Below are positions 8,395 to 17,791 of a stretch of DNA of 64,000 nucleotides, one piece after another (the first letter of the stretch is position 1; every line of letters starts with the position of its first letter). The DNA is taken from contig DKQK01000002.1 in assembly GCA_002471665.1 (NCBI GenBank), positions 1 to 64,000 on the forward strand, read 5' to 3'. The notes beneath the pieces were generated by a model. That model saw only the letters and a program-made list of their open reading frames with translations, made no database searches and was not told the origin of the DNA. The position numbers were made by a program, and so were the translations under genes. Origin of the DNA: Gammaproteobacteria bacterium UBA7310 (GTDB lineage: Bacteria; Pseudomonadota; Gammaproteobacteria; Pseudomonadales; Ketobacteraceae).

Positions 8395-9246
8395 TCAGGA
8401 TGAGGGCTCCAACACCAGATGGTCTTGCTCCAGCCAGGTCACAAACCCGGCCGCATTTTTATGCCCACCGCCACCAAACTGTTGGGCGATCAGCGCCACG
8501 TCGGCGCCGTCTTTGGCGGAACGCAACGACCAGCTGCGGCGATTGCCATAATCGGTATAGCCTGCGGCAAAAGGCTGACCTTCTGCCAACTGGCCCACCA
8601 ACTCGCTGACAATGGCCCGCGGGCAATTGACGATGGGTACTCTGTAGCCGGCGATCACACCCATGGCGGCCACCCGCATGCCCTGCTCGATCATTTGTTT
8701 GCGATACCGGTTGATGGCATTGCCTTCATCCACCAGGCGTTGGAAGGCCTGCTCATCGTTGGCAACTTCGTGCCAGCGCTCGAAGCTGAACGGTTGTGAC
8801 ATAAGCCCGGCATTCAGATCGTGGCTTTCAGGAATGTGCCACCACCACATGTCCCGATCCTGCACGCAGGCAATCAGCTTGGGTGCCGGTTCGGAGTGAA
8901 AGTACTCCCAGGTAATCATGGCGCCGGAGCGCTCCATATCCAGTAGCAATTCCAGATTGTCGAACTCTTGATCCAGGCCATTTAATTCTTCCACCGCGGT
9001 AATATGGTGATCCAGTACGATGACCCGCTCGGCCTGGCTGCACAGCTGCTCCATGCCTGCCCGTTTATAGGCGTAATCCAGCAGATAAACGGTTTTGCCA
9101 CTGACATCCGGCGGAGTATCGCCGTGGGCCGCAGGCAGGTATTCCACCGCCATCCCCTGTTTGATAAAAAAGTGTACCCACGCCCCATAGGCGCTTCCAA
9201 ATCCATCCAGACAGTTGGCGTGAAATATTACCAGGGGGGCATTCAT
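8395..9246 (-). CDS. DHH/DHHA1-family phosphoesterase
   Basis: The 283-residue protein has the DHH set of metal-binding motifs: FHANCLDGFGSA (motif I, H9 and D14), LLDYAY (D57), VLDHH (D79-H80-H81), and the C-terminal DHHA1 signature GGGGHKNAAGF. It resembles NrnB-like and other short DHH proteins that hydrolyse oligoribonucleotides, cyclic dinucleotide products or pAp; which one applies is not visible. In a genome with many diguanylate cyclases, pGpG turnover is an attractive idea but only inference. It sits between a GST-like gene and the unknown exported protein on the same strand, and its stop overlaps a possible CTG start of the latter. Confidence 0.85.
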   Translation of the reverse strand: MNAPLVIFHANCLDGFGSAYGAWVHFFIKQGMAVEYLPAAHGDTPPDVSGKTVYLLDYAYKRAGMEQLCSQAERVIVLDHHITAVEELNGLDQEFDNLELLLDMERSGAMITWEYFHSEPAPKLIACVQDRDMWWWHIPESHDLNAGLMSQPFSFERWHEVANDEQAFQRLVDEGNAINRYRKQMIEQGMRVAAMGVIAGYRVPIVNCPRAIVSELVGQLAEGQPFAAGYTDYGNRRSWSLRSAKDGADVALIAQQFGGGGHKNAAGFVTWLEQDHLVLEPSS

Positions 9247-9289
9247 AGCGATCTACTTCTTCCGCGTCAGTAAAAGGGCGCGCACTATA

Positions 9290-9997
9290 TCACGCGCCGT
9301 AAATATCCTTCAGTGCCCGATCGGTAAAACTCACCAGGTTTGGCCACTTTTTAACAGTTTCTTTCAAAGGAGTTTCAATCGGCGGGTTAAGAATGTTGGC
9401 CAGATAACTCACCGCCACCACATCCAGCTTCACCGCTTGCTCACCGCCAAACCAGGCCTGCTCACCCAGATACTGCCCCAGGGCTTCAATATGCTTGGCG
9501 CCAATGGAATAGACTTCCGCCTGGTTGTGGCGCCCCATGCCCTGCCCCACCAGATCGGCCTGGATTTTCTTGCGTATTTGCGTGGTGATCATGGGGCGAA
9601 TCAGCTTCGGCATACTGGCAAACAGGGTATCGCGCACCTGTTCCCAGTTGGCATCATCCATCCAGCGACTGTAGAGCATAACGAAATACAGGCTTTCCTC
9701 GCACATGGAACGCATGGCATGGTGCACTGCTTTCTGGTGGGCGCTGAGCGGTTCGTCCAGATCTATGGCCTGATGAGAATGCAGGTAATCATAGATTTGT
9801 TCGGAATCCCCCATCAACTGCCGGTCGATTTTCACATAGGGCACTTTGCTTTTCGGGCCTTTGCGGGGATCATTCTGATCCACCACTTTGTATGGCAACC
9901 CACCCAGTTTCAAATACCCTTCCAGCTTCATGCAGAAAGGCGACGCATTGGGCAATCCCCAAGCCCGGCTGAATTGATACACTGTAATATCAAACAT
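9290..9997 (-). CDS. Glutathione S-transferase-like protein (metaxin/Fax type)
   Basis: The 235-residue product has a thioredoxin-like N-terminal GST domain (residues 1-75; SPFCMKLEGYLKLGGLPYKVV, then KVPYVKIDRQLMGDSEQIYDYL with the usual cis-proline in VPY and DS for glutathione) and a helical C-terminal domain containing DVVAVSYLANIL. The longer spacing before the cysteine-containing helix (WGLPNASPFC) matches the metaxin/failed-axon-connections branch. ATG at 9997 is used, with AAGGGA upstream; the longer frame starts with TTG at 10015. Function beyond a GST fold is not assigned. It is probably the first gene of the minus-strand run ending at 7283. Confidence 0.8.
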   Translation of the reverse strand: MFDITVYQFSRAWGLPNASPFCMKLEGYLKLGGLPYKVVDQNDPRKGPKSKVPYVKIDRQLMGDSEQIYDYLHSHQAIDLDEPLSAHQKAVHHAMRSMCEESLYFVMLYSRWMDDANWEQVRDTLFASMPKLIRPMITTQIRKKIQADLVGQGMGRHNQAEVYSIGAKHIEALGQYLGEQAWFGGEQAVKLDVVAVSYLANILNPPIETPLKETVKKWPNLVSFTDRALKDIYGA

Positions 9998-10092
9998 AAG
10001 GTTCCCTTCATCCAAAACGACTTTGATGGGATCATACCGTTACCCGCTGCCCAAGCAAACACAAGCCACAAACACCCCCGAGAATCGAGATT

Positions 10093-12606
10093 GTGCTACC
10101 CATTGACGACATCCTGCCGCAACTGATCCAAGCCAGTAAAGAACACCACTGCGTGGTACTGCAGGCCCCGCCCGGTGCCGGAAAGACCACCCGGGTACCC
10201 TTGGCACTGCTGGCGTGCGAGTGGCTGCGCGGCAAAATTGTGGTGATACAGCCGCGGCGCCTGGCGGTATACAGTGCCGCCCACCGGCTGGCTCAACAGT
10301 TGGGGGAATCTCCGGGCACCCGGGTGGGCTATCGCACCCGCTACGATCGTTGTGTGGCGCCCGCCAACCGCATCGAGGTGGTCACCGATGGGGTGTTCCT
10401 GGCGCAATTGCAACGGGATCCGGAACTGAGCGGTGTGGCCATGGTGCTGTTCGATGAGTTTCATGAACGCTCGGTCAACGTGGACCTGGGGTTGGCGTTT
10501 GCCCTGGAGAGCCAACAGGCCCTGCGCGCCGCAACCGATCCCCTGCGCCTGCTGGTGATGTCCGCCACGCTGGATGGAGAACGCCTGAGCCAGTGGCTGC
10601 AGGCACCGTTACTGCAATCCCGGGGCCGCAGTTTTCCGGTAGCAACCCAGTACCGCCCCTGTCCCCGGGATCGTTATCCTGATCAGCACATCTGCCAGGT
10701 TATTCTTGAGGCCCTGCGCAACGAACCCGGCAGCCTGCTGGTGTTTCTGCCGGGTATGCGGGAAATTCGTGCCGTGCAGCGGCGGCTGGAGGAATCCCCG
10801 TTGCCGGACGCGGTACAGATACATGTCCTGCACGCCTCGCTACCCAAAGAGCAACAGCAGGCGGCGTTGATTCCGGCCCCGGCGCCGCTACGCAAAGTGG
10901 TGCTGGCCACCAATGTGGCGGAAACCAGTATCACCATCGAAGATGTACGGGTGGTGATCGACAGCGGTGAGGCGAGGGTGGCCCGTTATGATGAGCGGCG
11001 GGGCATGAACCACCTGCACACCGAAATGATTTCCGCCGCCTCCGCAGAACAACGCCGGGGGCGGGCCGGGCGCACCCAGGCCGGGGTCTGCTATCGCCTG
11101 TGGGGCGAGAGCCGGCAGACCTCGCTGAAGGCTTTCAGTGATCCGGACATGCTCACCACCGATCTGCAACCCATTGCCCTGGAGCTGGCGCAATGGGGTG
11201 TCAGGGACCTGAACGAGCTGACCTTACTGGACCAGCCGCCGGAAGATCGCCTGCAGCGGGCCCGCGCCGCCCTGCAGCAACTGGGTGCCCTGCGTGACGA
11301 CCACAGCCTCACCCCTTTCGGCCGCAGCCTGAGTGCCATGGGCCTGCCGCCGCGGCTGGCGGCGCTGGTGCTGCGGGCCAAAGGCTCCCCGGCGCAATCA
11401 GAGGCAGTGCTCTGCGCCGCCATCCTCAGCGAAGGAGACCCCCTGCGCCAGAGCCCGGCGCATTTTCAGGCGGACATTCATCTGCGGCTGCCCCCCACCT
11501 CAGCGCCCCGGCCGCAACGGCTGCAGCGCCTGTGCCAGCAGATCGAAGGCCGCCTGCGCCGGGCACCAACAGCACCCGAGGTCGAGGTTGAGGTTGAGGT
11601 CGAGAGCGACACAACAGGATCCACGGCCACAACACTCCCCATCCTGCTGGCCCGGGCCTTTCCGGACCGGATTGCCCAACAACGCCCCAACCAACCCCTG
11701 CGCTACCGTCTGAGCAACGGCAAGGGCGTGCAACTGCGGCGCCACGACACGCTGGCCCGCCATCCTTACCTGGTGGTGCTGGACGCCGGTGGCACTGGCA
11801 CCGATGCCGATATTCAACTGGCTTGCCCCATCACGTTAGAGGCGGTGAGGCAGGCCCTGCCGACGTTGATCACGGAGCAGGAGCACTGCTTTTGGGACAG
11901 CGCCAGGCAGGCGGTGAGCGCAGAACGGCAGCAACACTTGGGTCAACTGATCCTGCAGCAGCAGGCACTGGCCAAACCCTGGCCCCGGCAGGCCGCCGAC
12001 GTGCTGCTGCAGGCGTTGCTGGATGCCGATCTGCAACCCCTGCCCTGGCATGAAAACAGCCTGCAATTGTGTCAGCGTCTGTGCTGGCTGCACCGTTCAC
12101 AGCCCGGGCAATGGCCGGATTTCAGCCGCGAAGCACTGCAACAGGACGCCCGGGAGTGGCTCGCCCCCTTTCTTGAAAACTGCTATTCATTCAAGGAGTT
12201 ATCCCACATCCCCCTGCTTGATGCGCTGCGCAACCGCTTGGGTTGGGAGCGTTTGGTGGAGCTGGATCAGGCGGCACCGGCCGACTGGGAACTGGCCACC
12301 GGCAAGCATCGCATTCACTATGATAACGGCACCCCCACTCTCAAAGTGCGGCTGCAGGAGTGTTACGGCATCAGCAGCCACCCCACCCTGCCCGGCGGGG
12401 AGCCCATCACCTTGGAGTTGCTGTCACCGGCCCGGCGCCCGCTTCAGATTACCCGCGATTTGGGCGCCTTCTGGACCGGCAGTTACCGGGAAGTGGCCAA
12501 GGAAATGCGGGGCCGCTACCCAAAACACTTCTGGCCGGACGACCCCGCCACAGCCCAGGCCACCACGCGCACCAAGCGAGCCATGGACAAAAACAACAGC
12601 GCTTAG
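10093..12606 (+). CDS. hrpB: ATP-dependent helicase HrpB
   Basis: An 837-residue superfamily 2 DExH helicase. Walker A is APPGAGKTT (K31); the Walker B box is DEFH (residues 121-124) followed by ER, typical of HrpB; motif III is SATLDG; motif VI QRRGRAGR is intact. After the helicase core come the HA2/ratchet region and the HrpB C-terminal domain ending in a KHFWPDDPA motif. A GTG start is used (codon at 10093). An unusual acidic run EVEVEVEVE at residues 496-504, coded by an in-frame GAGGTY repeat, interrupts the middle region. HrpB's cellular substrate is not well defined. The gene is followed by a terminator hairpin. Confidence 0.93.
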   Translation: MLPIDDILPQLIQASKEHHCVVLQAPPGAGKTTRVPLALLACEWLRGKIVVIQPRRLAVYSAAHRLAQQLGESPGTRVGYRTRYDRCVAPANRIEVVTDGVFLAQLQRDPELSGVAMVLFDEFHERSVNVDLGLAFALESQQALRAATDPLRLLVMSATLDGERLSQWLQAPLLQSRGRSFPVATQYRPCPRDRYPDQHICQVILEALRNEPGSLLVFLPGMREIRAVQRRLEESPLPDAVQIHVLHASLPKEQQQAALIPAPAPLRKVVLATNVAETSITIEDVRVVIDSGEARVARYDERRGMNHLHTEMISAASAEQRRGRAGRTQAGVCYRLWGESRQTSLKAFSDPDMLTTDLQPIALELAQWGVRDLNELTLLDQPPEDRLQRARAALQQLGALRDDHSLTPFGRSLSAMGLPPRLAALVLRAKGSPAQSEAVLCAAILSEGDPLRQSPAHFQADIHLRLPPTSAPRPQRLQRLCQQIEGRLRRAPTAPEVEVEVEVESDTTGSTATTLPILLARAFPDRIAQQRPNQPLRYRLSNGKGVQLRRHDTLARHPYLVVLDAGGTGTDADIQLACPITLEAVRQALPTLITEQEHCFWDSARQAVSAERQQHLGQLILQQQALAKPWPRQAADVLLQALLDADLQPLPWHENSLQLCQRLCWLHRSQPGQWPDFSREALQQDAREWLAPFLENCYSFKELSHIPLLDALRNRLGWERLVELDQAAPADWELATGKHRIHYDNGTPTLKVRLQECYGISSHPTLPGGEPITLELLSPARRPLQITRDLGAFWTGSYREVAKEMRGRYPKHFWPDDPATAQATTRTKRAMDKNNSA
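11578..11604 (+). repeat. In-frame GAGGTY tandem repeat within hrpB
   Basis: Four copies of GAGGTC or GAGGTT plus a final GAG run in frame through hrpB and give alternating Glu-Val. Such a hexamer array can change length by slippage in whole codon pairs without breaking the reading frame. Confidence 0.75.
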
Positions 12607-12607
12607 G

Positions 12608-12633
12608 AAAAAGCCGGTTGCGCCGCGCTTTTT
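12608..12633 (+). terminator. Intrinsic terminator after hrpB
   Basis: An AAAAAGC/GCTTTTT outer stem with a CGG/CCG inner stem, five-base loop and one bulged base starts two bases after the hrpB stop and ends in five T. This is a plausible rho-independent terminator separating hrpB from the MpaB-like gene. Confidence 0.6.
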
Positions 12634-12702
12634 GAATGGTGTACTGTTAAGACTTACCGTCTCATAAGCGGCATATAACAACAATAAATCGGGGTTTTTC
12701 AG

Positions 12703-13791
12703 ATGTTCTCCCTGCTGCGAGAGAATCCAATGAGCGATTTTTCAATCAAGCGCCTGTCCTCCAGTGGTGATCCCATTGCCGACGTGGTGGCATTGCGTAT
12801 CGACCGACGCCGCCCTGCCCAGATGATGGACGAGGTACATTACCTCGCCAAAACGGAAATCAGCATCTATCAGGAATTTGTTGACCAGCTCAACACCTTG
12901 CCAACCTGGCTGGATTGGGATCAGATTGAGCACGCCCGGCGTTTGCAGGCCGCGTTTAACCATGCCCGCAGCATCGCAATTTTTTCCGGCAGCCTCATCG
13001 AAGGCTATTGCCAGAGTCGCGCCGCCGTGGCACTGGTGACCCGCGGTCACCTCAACCACGAAGTCATCCGCCGCATACATGAAACCAACTACCTGATTCA
13101 TAGCCTGAAATCCCGCGACAGCCTGAAACCCGGCAACCAGGGGCACCGCGCCCTGTCCGAGCTGCGCTTGTCCAACGCCATGATTCGGAAAAACCTGCTG
13201 GCCCGGGGCTGGCCCGATCATTATAAAAGCATACCGCTGTCACAGCTGGATATGGCCTTTGATATGCTGGAATTCGGCTACATCGCCACCAAGGGTATGG
13301 AGAGATTGGGTATCCATCTGCAGGCAGACGATAAAAACGCGATTCACCATTTCTGGCGTTTCTGTTCCTGGTTGTACGGCGTGGATGAAAGCCTGATTAC
13401 TGAAAATCAACAGGCGGAAGAGGCCCTGTACAAGCAACTGAGCCAACGCCAGAAAAAGATATCCAAAGAACACGAATTACTGGCACACACCACCTTACGC
13501 TGCGTATCTGAACAATCCCTGCTCAACCTACCCCGGGAGCTGCTGCTCAGTTTCAGCCGCATCTGCCTTGGGCAAGAACAGGCCGACGCCCTGGCCATCA
13601 AACAACCCCCCGGCTGGAAGCGCACCGCCAATTTCTATGTGACCGCCAACCGGGGCGCCACCTTTGTCCATTATCACATTCCCGGTATGAGTGGCCTCAA
13701 CCAGCGCATCAATCACTATCTGTCACAAAATATCATGGTGCCACCGCAACCCCAGGAACGCCGCGCACGGCCGCTGAAAAAAATCGCCTGA
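12703..13791 (+). CDS. MpaB/latex-clearing-type oxygenase family protein (DUF2236-like)
   Basis: The 362-residue product fits the ER-bound oxygenase MpaB / rubber oxygenase Lcp family (PF09995): RRLQAAFNHARSIAIFSGSL, then the histidine-bearing HLNHEVIRRIHETNYLIHSL, and PLSQLDMAFDMLEFGYIATKGMERLGI, equivalent to the P-INQEDL-type helix of the family. Lcp members bind haem b and cleave polyisoprene, but many relatives have unknown substrates. There is no signal peptide, so action on an extracellular polymer is unlikely. ATG at 12730 (second methionine, with GAGAG upstream) is an equally good start, giving 353 residues. It stands alone between a terminator and the convergent diguanylate cyclase gene. 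Confidence 0.65.
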   Translation: MFSLLRENPMSDFSIKRLSSSGDPIADVVALRIDRRRPAQMMDEVHYLAKTEISIYQEFVDQLNTLPTWLDWDQIEHARRLQAAFNHARSIAIFSGSLIEGYCQSRAAVALVTRGHLNHEVIRRIHETNYLIHSLKSRDSLKPGNQGHRALSELRLSNAMIRKNLLARGWPDHYKSIPLSQLDMAFDMLEFGYIATKGMERLGIHLQADDKNAIHHFWRFCSWLYGVDESLITENQQAEEALYKQLSQRQKKISKEHELLAHTTLRCVSEQSLLNLPRELLLSFSRICLGQEQADALAIKQPPGWKRTANFYVTANRGATFVHYHIPGMSGLNQRINHYLSQNIMVPPQPQERRARPLKKIA

Positions 13792-13825
13792 TGGCATCAT
13801 GTCCCCAACGGCTGTTCGCCGCGAA

Positions 13826-15724
13826 CTAACCGGCCGCTGATGCTTCCACCGAGCAGTTCCTACCCTGGTTTTTTGCCTCGTATAACGCTTTGTCTGCCGC
13901 ACCGATAATGGCTTCACCGCCCTCGCCGCTGGCAATCACTCTCCCCACAACTCCTAAGCTGGCACTAATAGGAATGCGCTTGCCCTTGTAAATGAAATTC
14001 AATTGATTGATCTTGCTGCGAACCCGTTCCGCCACCAAATAGGCCTCCGCTTGCTTCGTATCCGGTAGCACGATGGCAAATTCCTCGCCCCCATAGCGCG
14101 CCACCAAATCGGTACTGCGGCTGGCCACTTCTTTTAAGGTCGCCGCCACCAGGCGCAAACAGTCATCGCCCACCAGATGCCCGTAAAGATCATTGAATTG
14201 CTTGAAGTGATCAATGTCCACCAGAATCAACGACAATGCCTGCCCGGTACGACTGGAACGTTCAATCTCACGCGCCAGAGTTTCATCAAAGTAGCGGCGG
14301 TTATGCACCTTGGTGAGCGGATCGGTGACACTGAGTTTTGCCAGTTCACGGTTGGCGATTTCAAGGTTGGTCATGGTGCGTTCCAGCTCCTGGGTGCGCT
14401 GCGCCACCCGCGCCTCCAACGCCTCGTTGGTTTCCTGTTGCATCAACAACATGGCTTCCTGAGCCTTGAGCTTTTCTTCGCGTTCGGAATTCATCAGCAT
14501 CTGCATATTCAGTGCCTTGCTCTGTGCCAACTCACGTTCGGCACGTTCGCGGTTAATGCGTTCTGCCAGCGCCAGCGACAACAACAGCATTTCCAACACA
14601 AAGCCGATCAACTGGCCATTCTCGGTCAGCATGGAATAGGGCAAAACACCCTCCATCATCAGTACCGCCGCTATGGTCAGGGCAATCAGGCCACCCCAGG
14701 CAATGGTAAAATAACGGGCCGACACATTGCCCTTGATCCACAACCAAATCGAGGTGGCCAACGCGGCGATACAGGAAAGCAAGGCAAACAGTTCATTGAT
14801 GGTGACCATGAAATCCGTACCAAACAACAGCACAAATGCGCTGAACAGCCAGTACACGACAAAGAAGGTATTCAGGTGCAACACCCAACCACCCCAGCGC
14901 TTCAGTTGCAGGAAGTTGCGCATAAACAGCGCCGCCGCAAAGAAGCTCACATAAATTGAAAGGGCAAAGCCATTCACCCGGAACCACTGATTGTGGCCCC
15001 AAAACAAATGATCACCCACACCGGTAAGCCCACCTTCGTACAAGATGACCGAAAACGCGTAAACCGAATAGAACAGATAACTGTTGTCGCGAGTAAAAAC
15101 ATACAGGGACAGGTTATACAGCAGCATCGCCGCCAGTACGCCGAATGCCAGCCCGTACCACACATAGCGCTGCCATTGCGCCTCTGAGAAGGCATCCTCT
15201 TCCCATACATACATGGGCAGAAAAACGTTGAATCGCGATGCCACCCGCAGATAAATGTGCTTTGTTTCACCGGCCTGCAAAGCAAAGGGGAACACCCAAC
15301 TGGTATTGTTGTTACTGGATGCCGATTTCGGATTCAGCAGACCGGCTTCCAGTTTGATCATCGCACCGGTATGTGAATCCTGGCTGTAAAACTCCACCAG
15401 TTTGAGATTGATCCAGCGAATTTCCAATAAGCGTGTGATAGCGTGGGCAGAATCATTGGCCACCTCAAAACGGAACCACACAGGATAATCGTGCTTACCT
15501 ACGTTAATCGATGAACGGCCAATGCTGTGCCATCCTGATTCCGGCAAACCCAGTGGTGAGGCAATTGGATCCTGCTTTGACTCGGGCCAGAAACGCACCA
15601 TATCCGGCACCAGGCGCACCTGCTCTTGATCCGCCAGCTGCACTAAAGGCAAGGATTCCGACGCATAACCGACCCTGCACATCTGCAGCGCCAGCAACAG
15701 GAGACACCCCAATCTGAAAATCAT
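13826..15724 (-). CDS. 7TMR-DISM sensor diguanylate cyclase
   Basis: A 632-residue inner-membrane signalling protein. Order: signal peptide (1-21), periplasmic 7TMR-DISMED2 sensor (about 35-170), seven transmembrane helices (about 180-385), a coiled coil (about 390-455), and a C-terminal GGDEF domain. The active loop is GGEEF at 545-549, and an inhibitory site RSTD lies five residues before it (536-539), so both activity and product inhibition look intact. It should make cyclic di-GMP in response to a periplasmic ligand. It converges on the MpaB-like gene and is one of four proteins of this architecture in the window. Confidence 0.92.
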   Translation of the reverse strand: MIFRLGCLLLLALQMCRVGYASESLPLVQLADQEQVRLVPDMVRFWPESKQDPIASPLGLPESGWHSIGRSSINVGKHDYPVWFRFEVANDSAHAITRLLEIRWINLKLVEFYSQDSHTGAMIKLEAGLLNPKSASSNNNTSWVFPFALQAGETKHIYLRVASRFNVFLPMYVWEEDAFSEAQWQRYVWYGLAFGVLAAMLLYNLSLYVFTRDNSYLFYSVYAFSVILYEGGLTGVGDHLFWGHNQWFRVNGFALSIYVSFFAAALFMRNFLQLKRWGGWVLHLNTFFVVYWLFSAFVLLFGTDFMVTINELFALLSCIAALATSIWLWIKGNVSARYFTIAWGGLIALTIAAVLMMEGVLPYSMLTENGQLIGFVLEMLLLSLALAERINRERAERELAQSKALNMQMLMNSEREEKLKAQEAMLLMQQETNEALEARVAQRTQELERTMTNLEIANRELAKLSVTDPLTKVHNRRYFDETLAREIERSSRTGQALSLILVDIDHFKQFNDLYGHLVGDDCLRLVAATLKEVASRSTDLVARYGGEEFAIVLPDTKQAEAYLVAERVRSKINQLNFIYKGKRIPISASLGVVGRVIASGEGGEAIIGAADKALYEAKNQGRNCSVEASAAG

Positions 15725-15916
15725 ACCACGTTATCACTAATCAGCTACTCAATCTGATTTGAAGTATAGTGTGAAACCAAGGTTCCAATAACCCTCTGTG
15801 TTTCGATTTTGTAATCGGCTCCTGCCGTCGCGCTAGAATTTTGTCAAAACTAAAAAGATATGGGAAAGTACACAGATCAACGACAGAATCGGGAACACTT
15901 TCCTCCCAGCCACAGC

Positions 15917-15946
15917 GAATTCCAAACCACGGTGAATTCCAAACCA
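15917..15946 (+). repeat. Two direct 13-base repeats before the M61 peptidase gene
   Basis: GAATTCCAAACCA occurs at 15917-15929 and 15934-15946 (17-base period), ending 20 bases before the ATG of the M61 gene. Position and spacing fit a regulator site or slipped duplication in the 5' leader. The remaining part of the 242-base divergent gap (15725-15966) shows no gene. Confidence 0.5.
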
Positions 15947-15966
15947 AAGTAATTTAACGGGCAACT

Positions 15967-17781
15967 ATGACTCACTCTTCTGAATTGCACTACAGTATTA
16001 CCCCCATCGATCCCTATGCCCACCTGTTTGAAGTGCAGCTGACCATTCCGTTTCCTCTGTCGGCAGGGCAACAGATTCGCTTACCGAGCTGGATACCCGG
16101 CAGCTATATGATTCGGGATTTTGCCAAAAACATTGTCGCCATTCACGGTCAATGCGGGGGGCAACCCATTTCACTGACCAAGGTGGACAAACAAACCTGG
16201 AGCCTGCCGGCGTGCGCAGACCCGGTGACGCTCACCTATCAGGTGTACGCTTGGGACCTGTCGGTACGTTCTGCACACCTGGATCAGAATCACGCCTACT
16301 TCAATGGTACCAGCGTGTTTGTAGAGCTGGTTGGCCATGATCAGTTACCCTGCCTGGTGGATATCCATAACGCGACCATCTCCGAAGCCGCCCACTGGAA
16401 AGTGGGCACATCGCTTGCGACTGCCGGTGCCGAGCCCTATGGCTTTGGCCGCTACCGTGCGGAAAACTATGCTGAGCTGATTGACCACCCGGTGGAAATC
16501 GCCGATTTCAGCCTGGTCAGTTTCGACGCCTGCGGAGTGCCCCATGATTTCGTTCTGACGGGCCTGCATAACGCCGACCTTGAGCGGCTGGCCCAGGATC
16601 TGAAGCTCATCTGTGAATACCAGATTAATTTGTTCGGTGAACCGGCGCCCTTTGACCGCTATGTATTTATTACCTGGGCGGTGGGCAATGGCTACGGTGG
16701 CCTGGAGCATCGCGCCTCCACCAGCCTGATCTGTAACCGGGATGACCTGCCCTGTGTAAACGAGCGCGGTAAGGTCAGTGATGGCTACAAAACCCTGCTT
16801 GGCCTGTGCAGTCATGAATATTTTCATAGCTGGAATGTAAAACGCATTCAACCCGACATCCCCTATGATCTCAGCCGTGAAAACCATACCCCTCTGCTGT
16901 GGGCCTTTGAAGGCATCACCTCCTATTATGATGACCTGACATTGGTGCGCACGGGATTGATTTCGCCGCAGGAGTATCTTGAGCTGGTGGGCAAAGCCAT
17001 CACCCGCGTACTGCGCAACCCCGGACGTTTTCAACAGTCCACCGCAGCTTCCAGTTTTGATACCTGGACCAAGTTTTACCAGCAGGGCGAAAATGCCGCT
17101 AACGCCATCGTCAGCTACTACACCAAAGGCGCTCTGATTGCATTGGGTCTGGATCTGACGTTACGCCGACTCAGTAACAGCCAGGTTACACTGGACCAGC
17201 TCATGCAGACACTGTGGGTTGAGCACGGTAAAACCGGCAAACCCGTGGCTGAGTTTGATATTCAAAAACACTGTCGGCAATTACTGGAAAGCCAGGGCAG
17301 TGATGCCGTGCAACAACTGGACGACTATTTAACATCAGCCATTTACGGCACCGGGGATCTGCCCTTTGCCGAGCTGCTGGCACCCCTGGGTGTTTCCTTT
17401 CATACCCGGGCGGCAACCTCGGCCACCGACAGTGGCGGCAAGCCCGCGGCCGGGACAGGTGATGGAATCCGCCTGGACCTGGGCATCAGCACCACGGCGG
17501 ATAGTACCGGTGCCAAAGTCATGCGGGTGTTACACGGCAGCAGCGCTCACCGTGCCGGTGTATCCGCCGGCGACACCCTCATCGCCATCAATCGAATCAA
17601 AGTGGATAACAGTAATCTGGAGACATTGCTTGGCCGCTATCAGGCCGGTGACCAGGTGGATGTTACCGCCTTTCGCCGCGATGAGTTGATGCAGTTCAAG
17701 GTCACGCTGGAAGCCGGCAGCGACGATACTGCCTACCTGCAGATTGAAGATGAAGGTAAGCTTGCCGGCTGGCTCAACTGA
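15967..17781 (+). CDS. M61-family aminopeptidase with PDZ domain
   Basis: The 604-residue protein matches the glycyl aminopeptidase M61 family: an N-terminal beta domain, a thermolysin-like centre with the zinc motif HEYFH (H283, H287) followed by SWNVKRIQP, and a downstream glutamate in LLWAFEGITSYYDD. A PDZ domain occupies about residues 495-590 (VMRVLHGSSAHRAGVSAGDTLIAIN). No signal peptide is visible, so it is cytoplasmic. The length agrees with typical proteobacterial members. The gene is divergent from a diguanylate cyclase gene and converges closely on the M23 peptidase gene (10-base gap), with no clear terminator between them. Confidence 0.9.
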   Translation: MTHSSELHYSITPIDPYAHLFEVQLTIPFPLSAGQQIRLPSWIPGSYMIRDFAKNIVAIHGQCGGQPISLTKVDKQTWSLPACADPVTLTYQVYAWDLSVRSAHLDQNHAYFNGTSVFVELVGHDQLPCLVDIHNATISEAAHWKVGTSLATAGAEPYGFGRYRAENYAELIDHPVEIADFSLVSFDACGVPHDFVLTGLHNADLERLAQDLKLICEYQINLFGEPAPFDRYVFITWAVGNGYGGLEHRASTSLICNRDDLPCVNERGKVSDGYKTLLGLCSHEYFHSWNVKRIQPDIPYDLSRENHTPLLWAFEGITSYYDDLTLVRTGLISPQEYLELVGKAITRVLRNPGRFQQSTAASSFDTWTKFYQQGENAANAIVSYYTKGALIALGLDLTLRRLSNSQVTLDQLMQTLWVEHGKTGKPVAEFDIQKHCRQLLESQGSDAVQQLDDYLTSAIYGTGDLPFAELLAPLGVSFHTRAATSATDSGGKPAAGTGDGIRLDLGISTTADSTGAKVMRVLHGSSAHRAGVSAGDTLIAINRIKVDNSNLETLLGRYQAGDQVDVTAFRRDELMQFKVTLEAGSDDTAYLQIEDEGKLAGWLN

Positions 17782-17791
17782 AAGATCAGGC

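Noticed and set aside
11578..11604. Considered as a CRISPR-like or variable repeat array
   Set aside because: The units are six bases, contiguous and in frame within hrpB; there are no spacers or leader.
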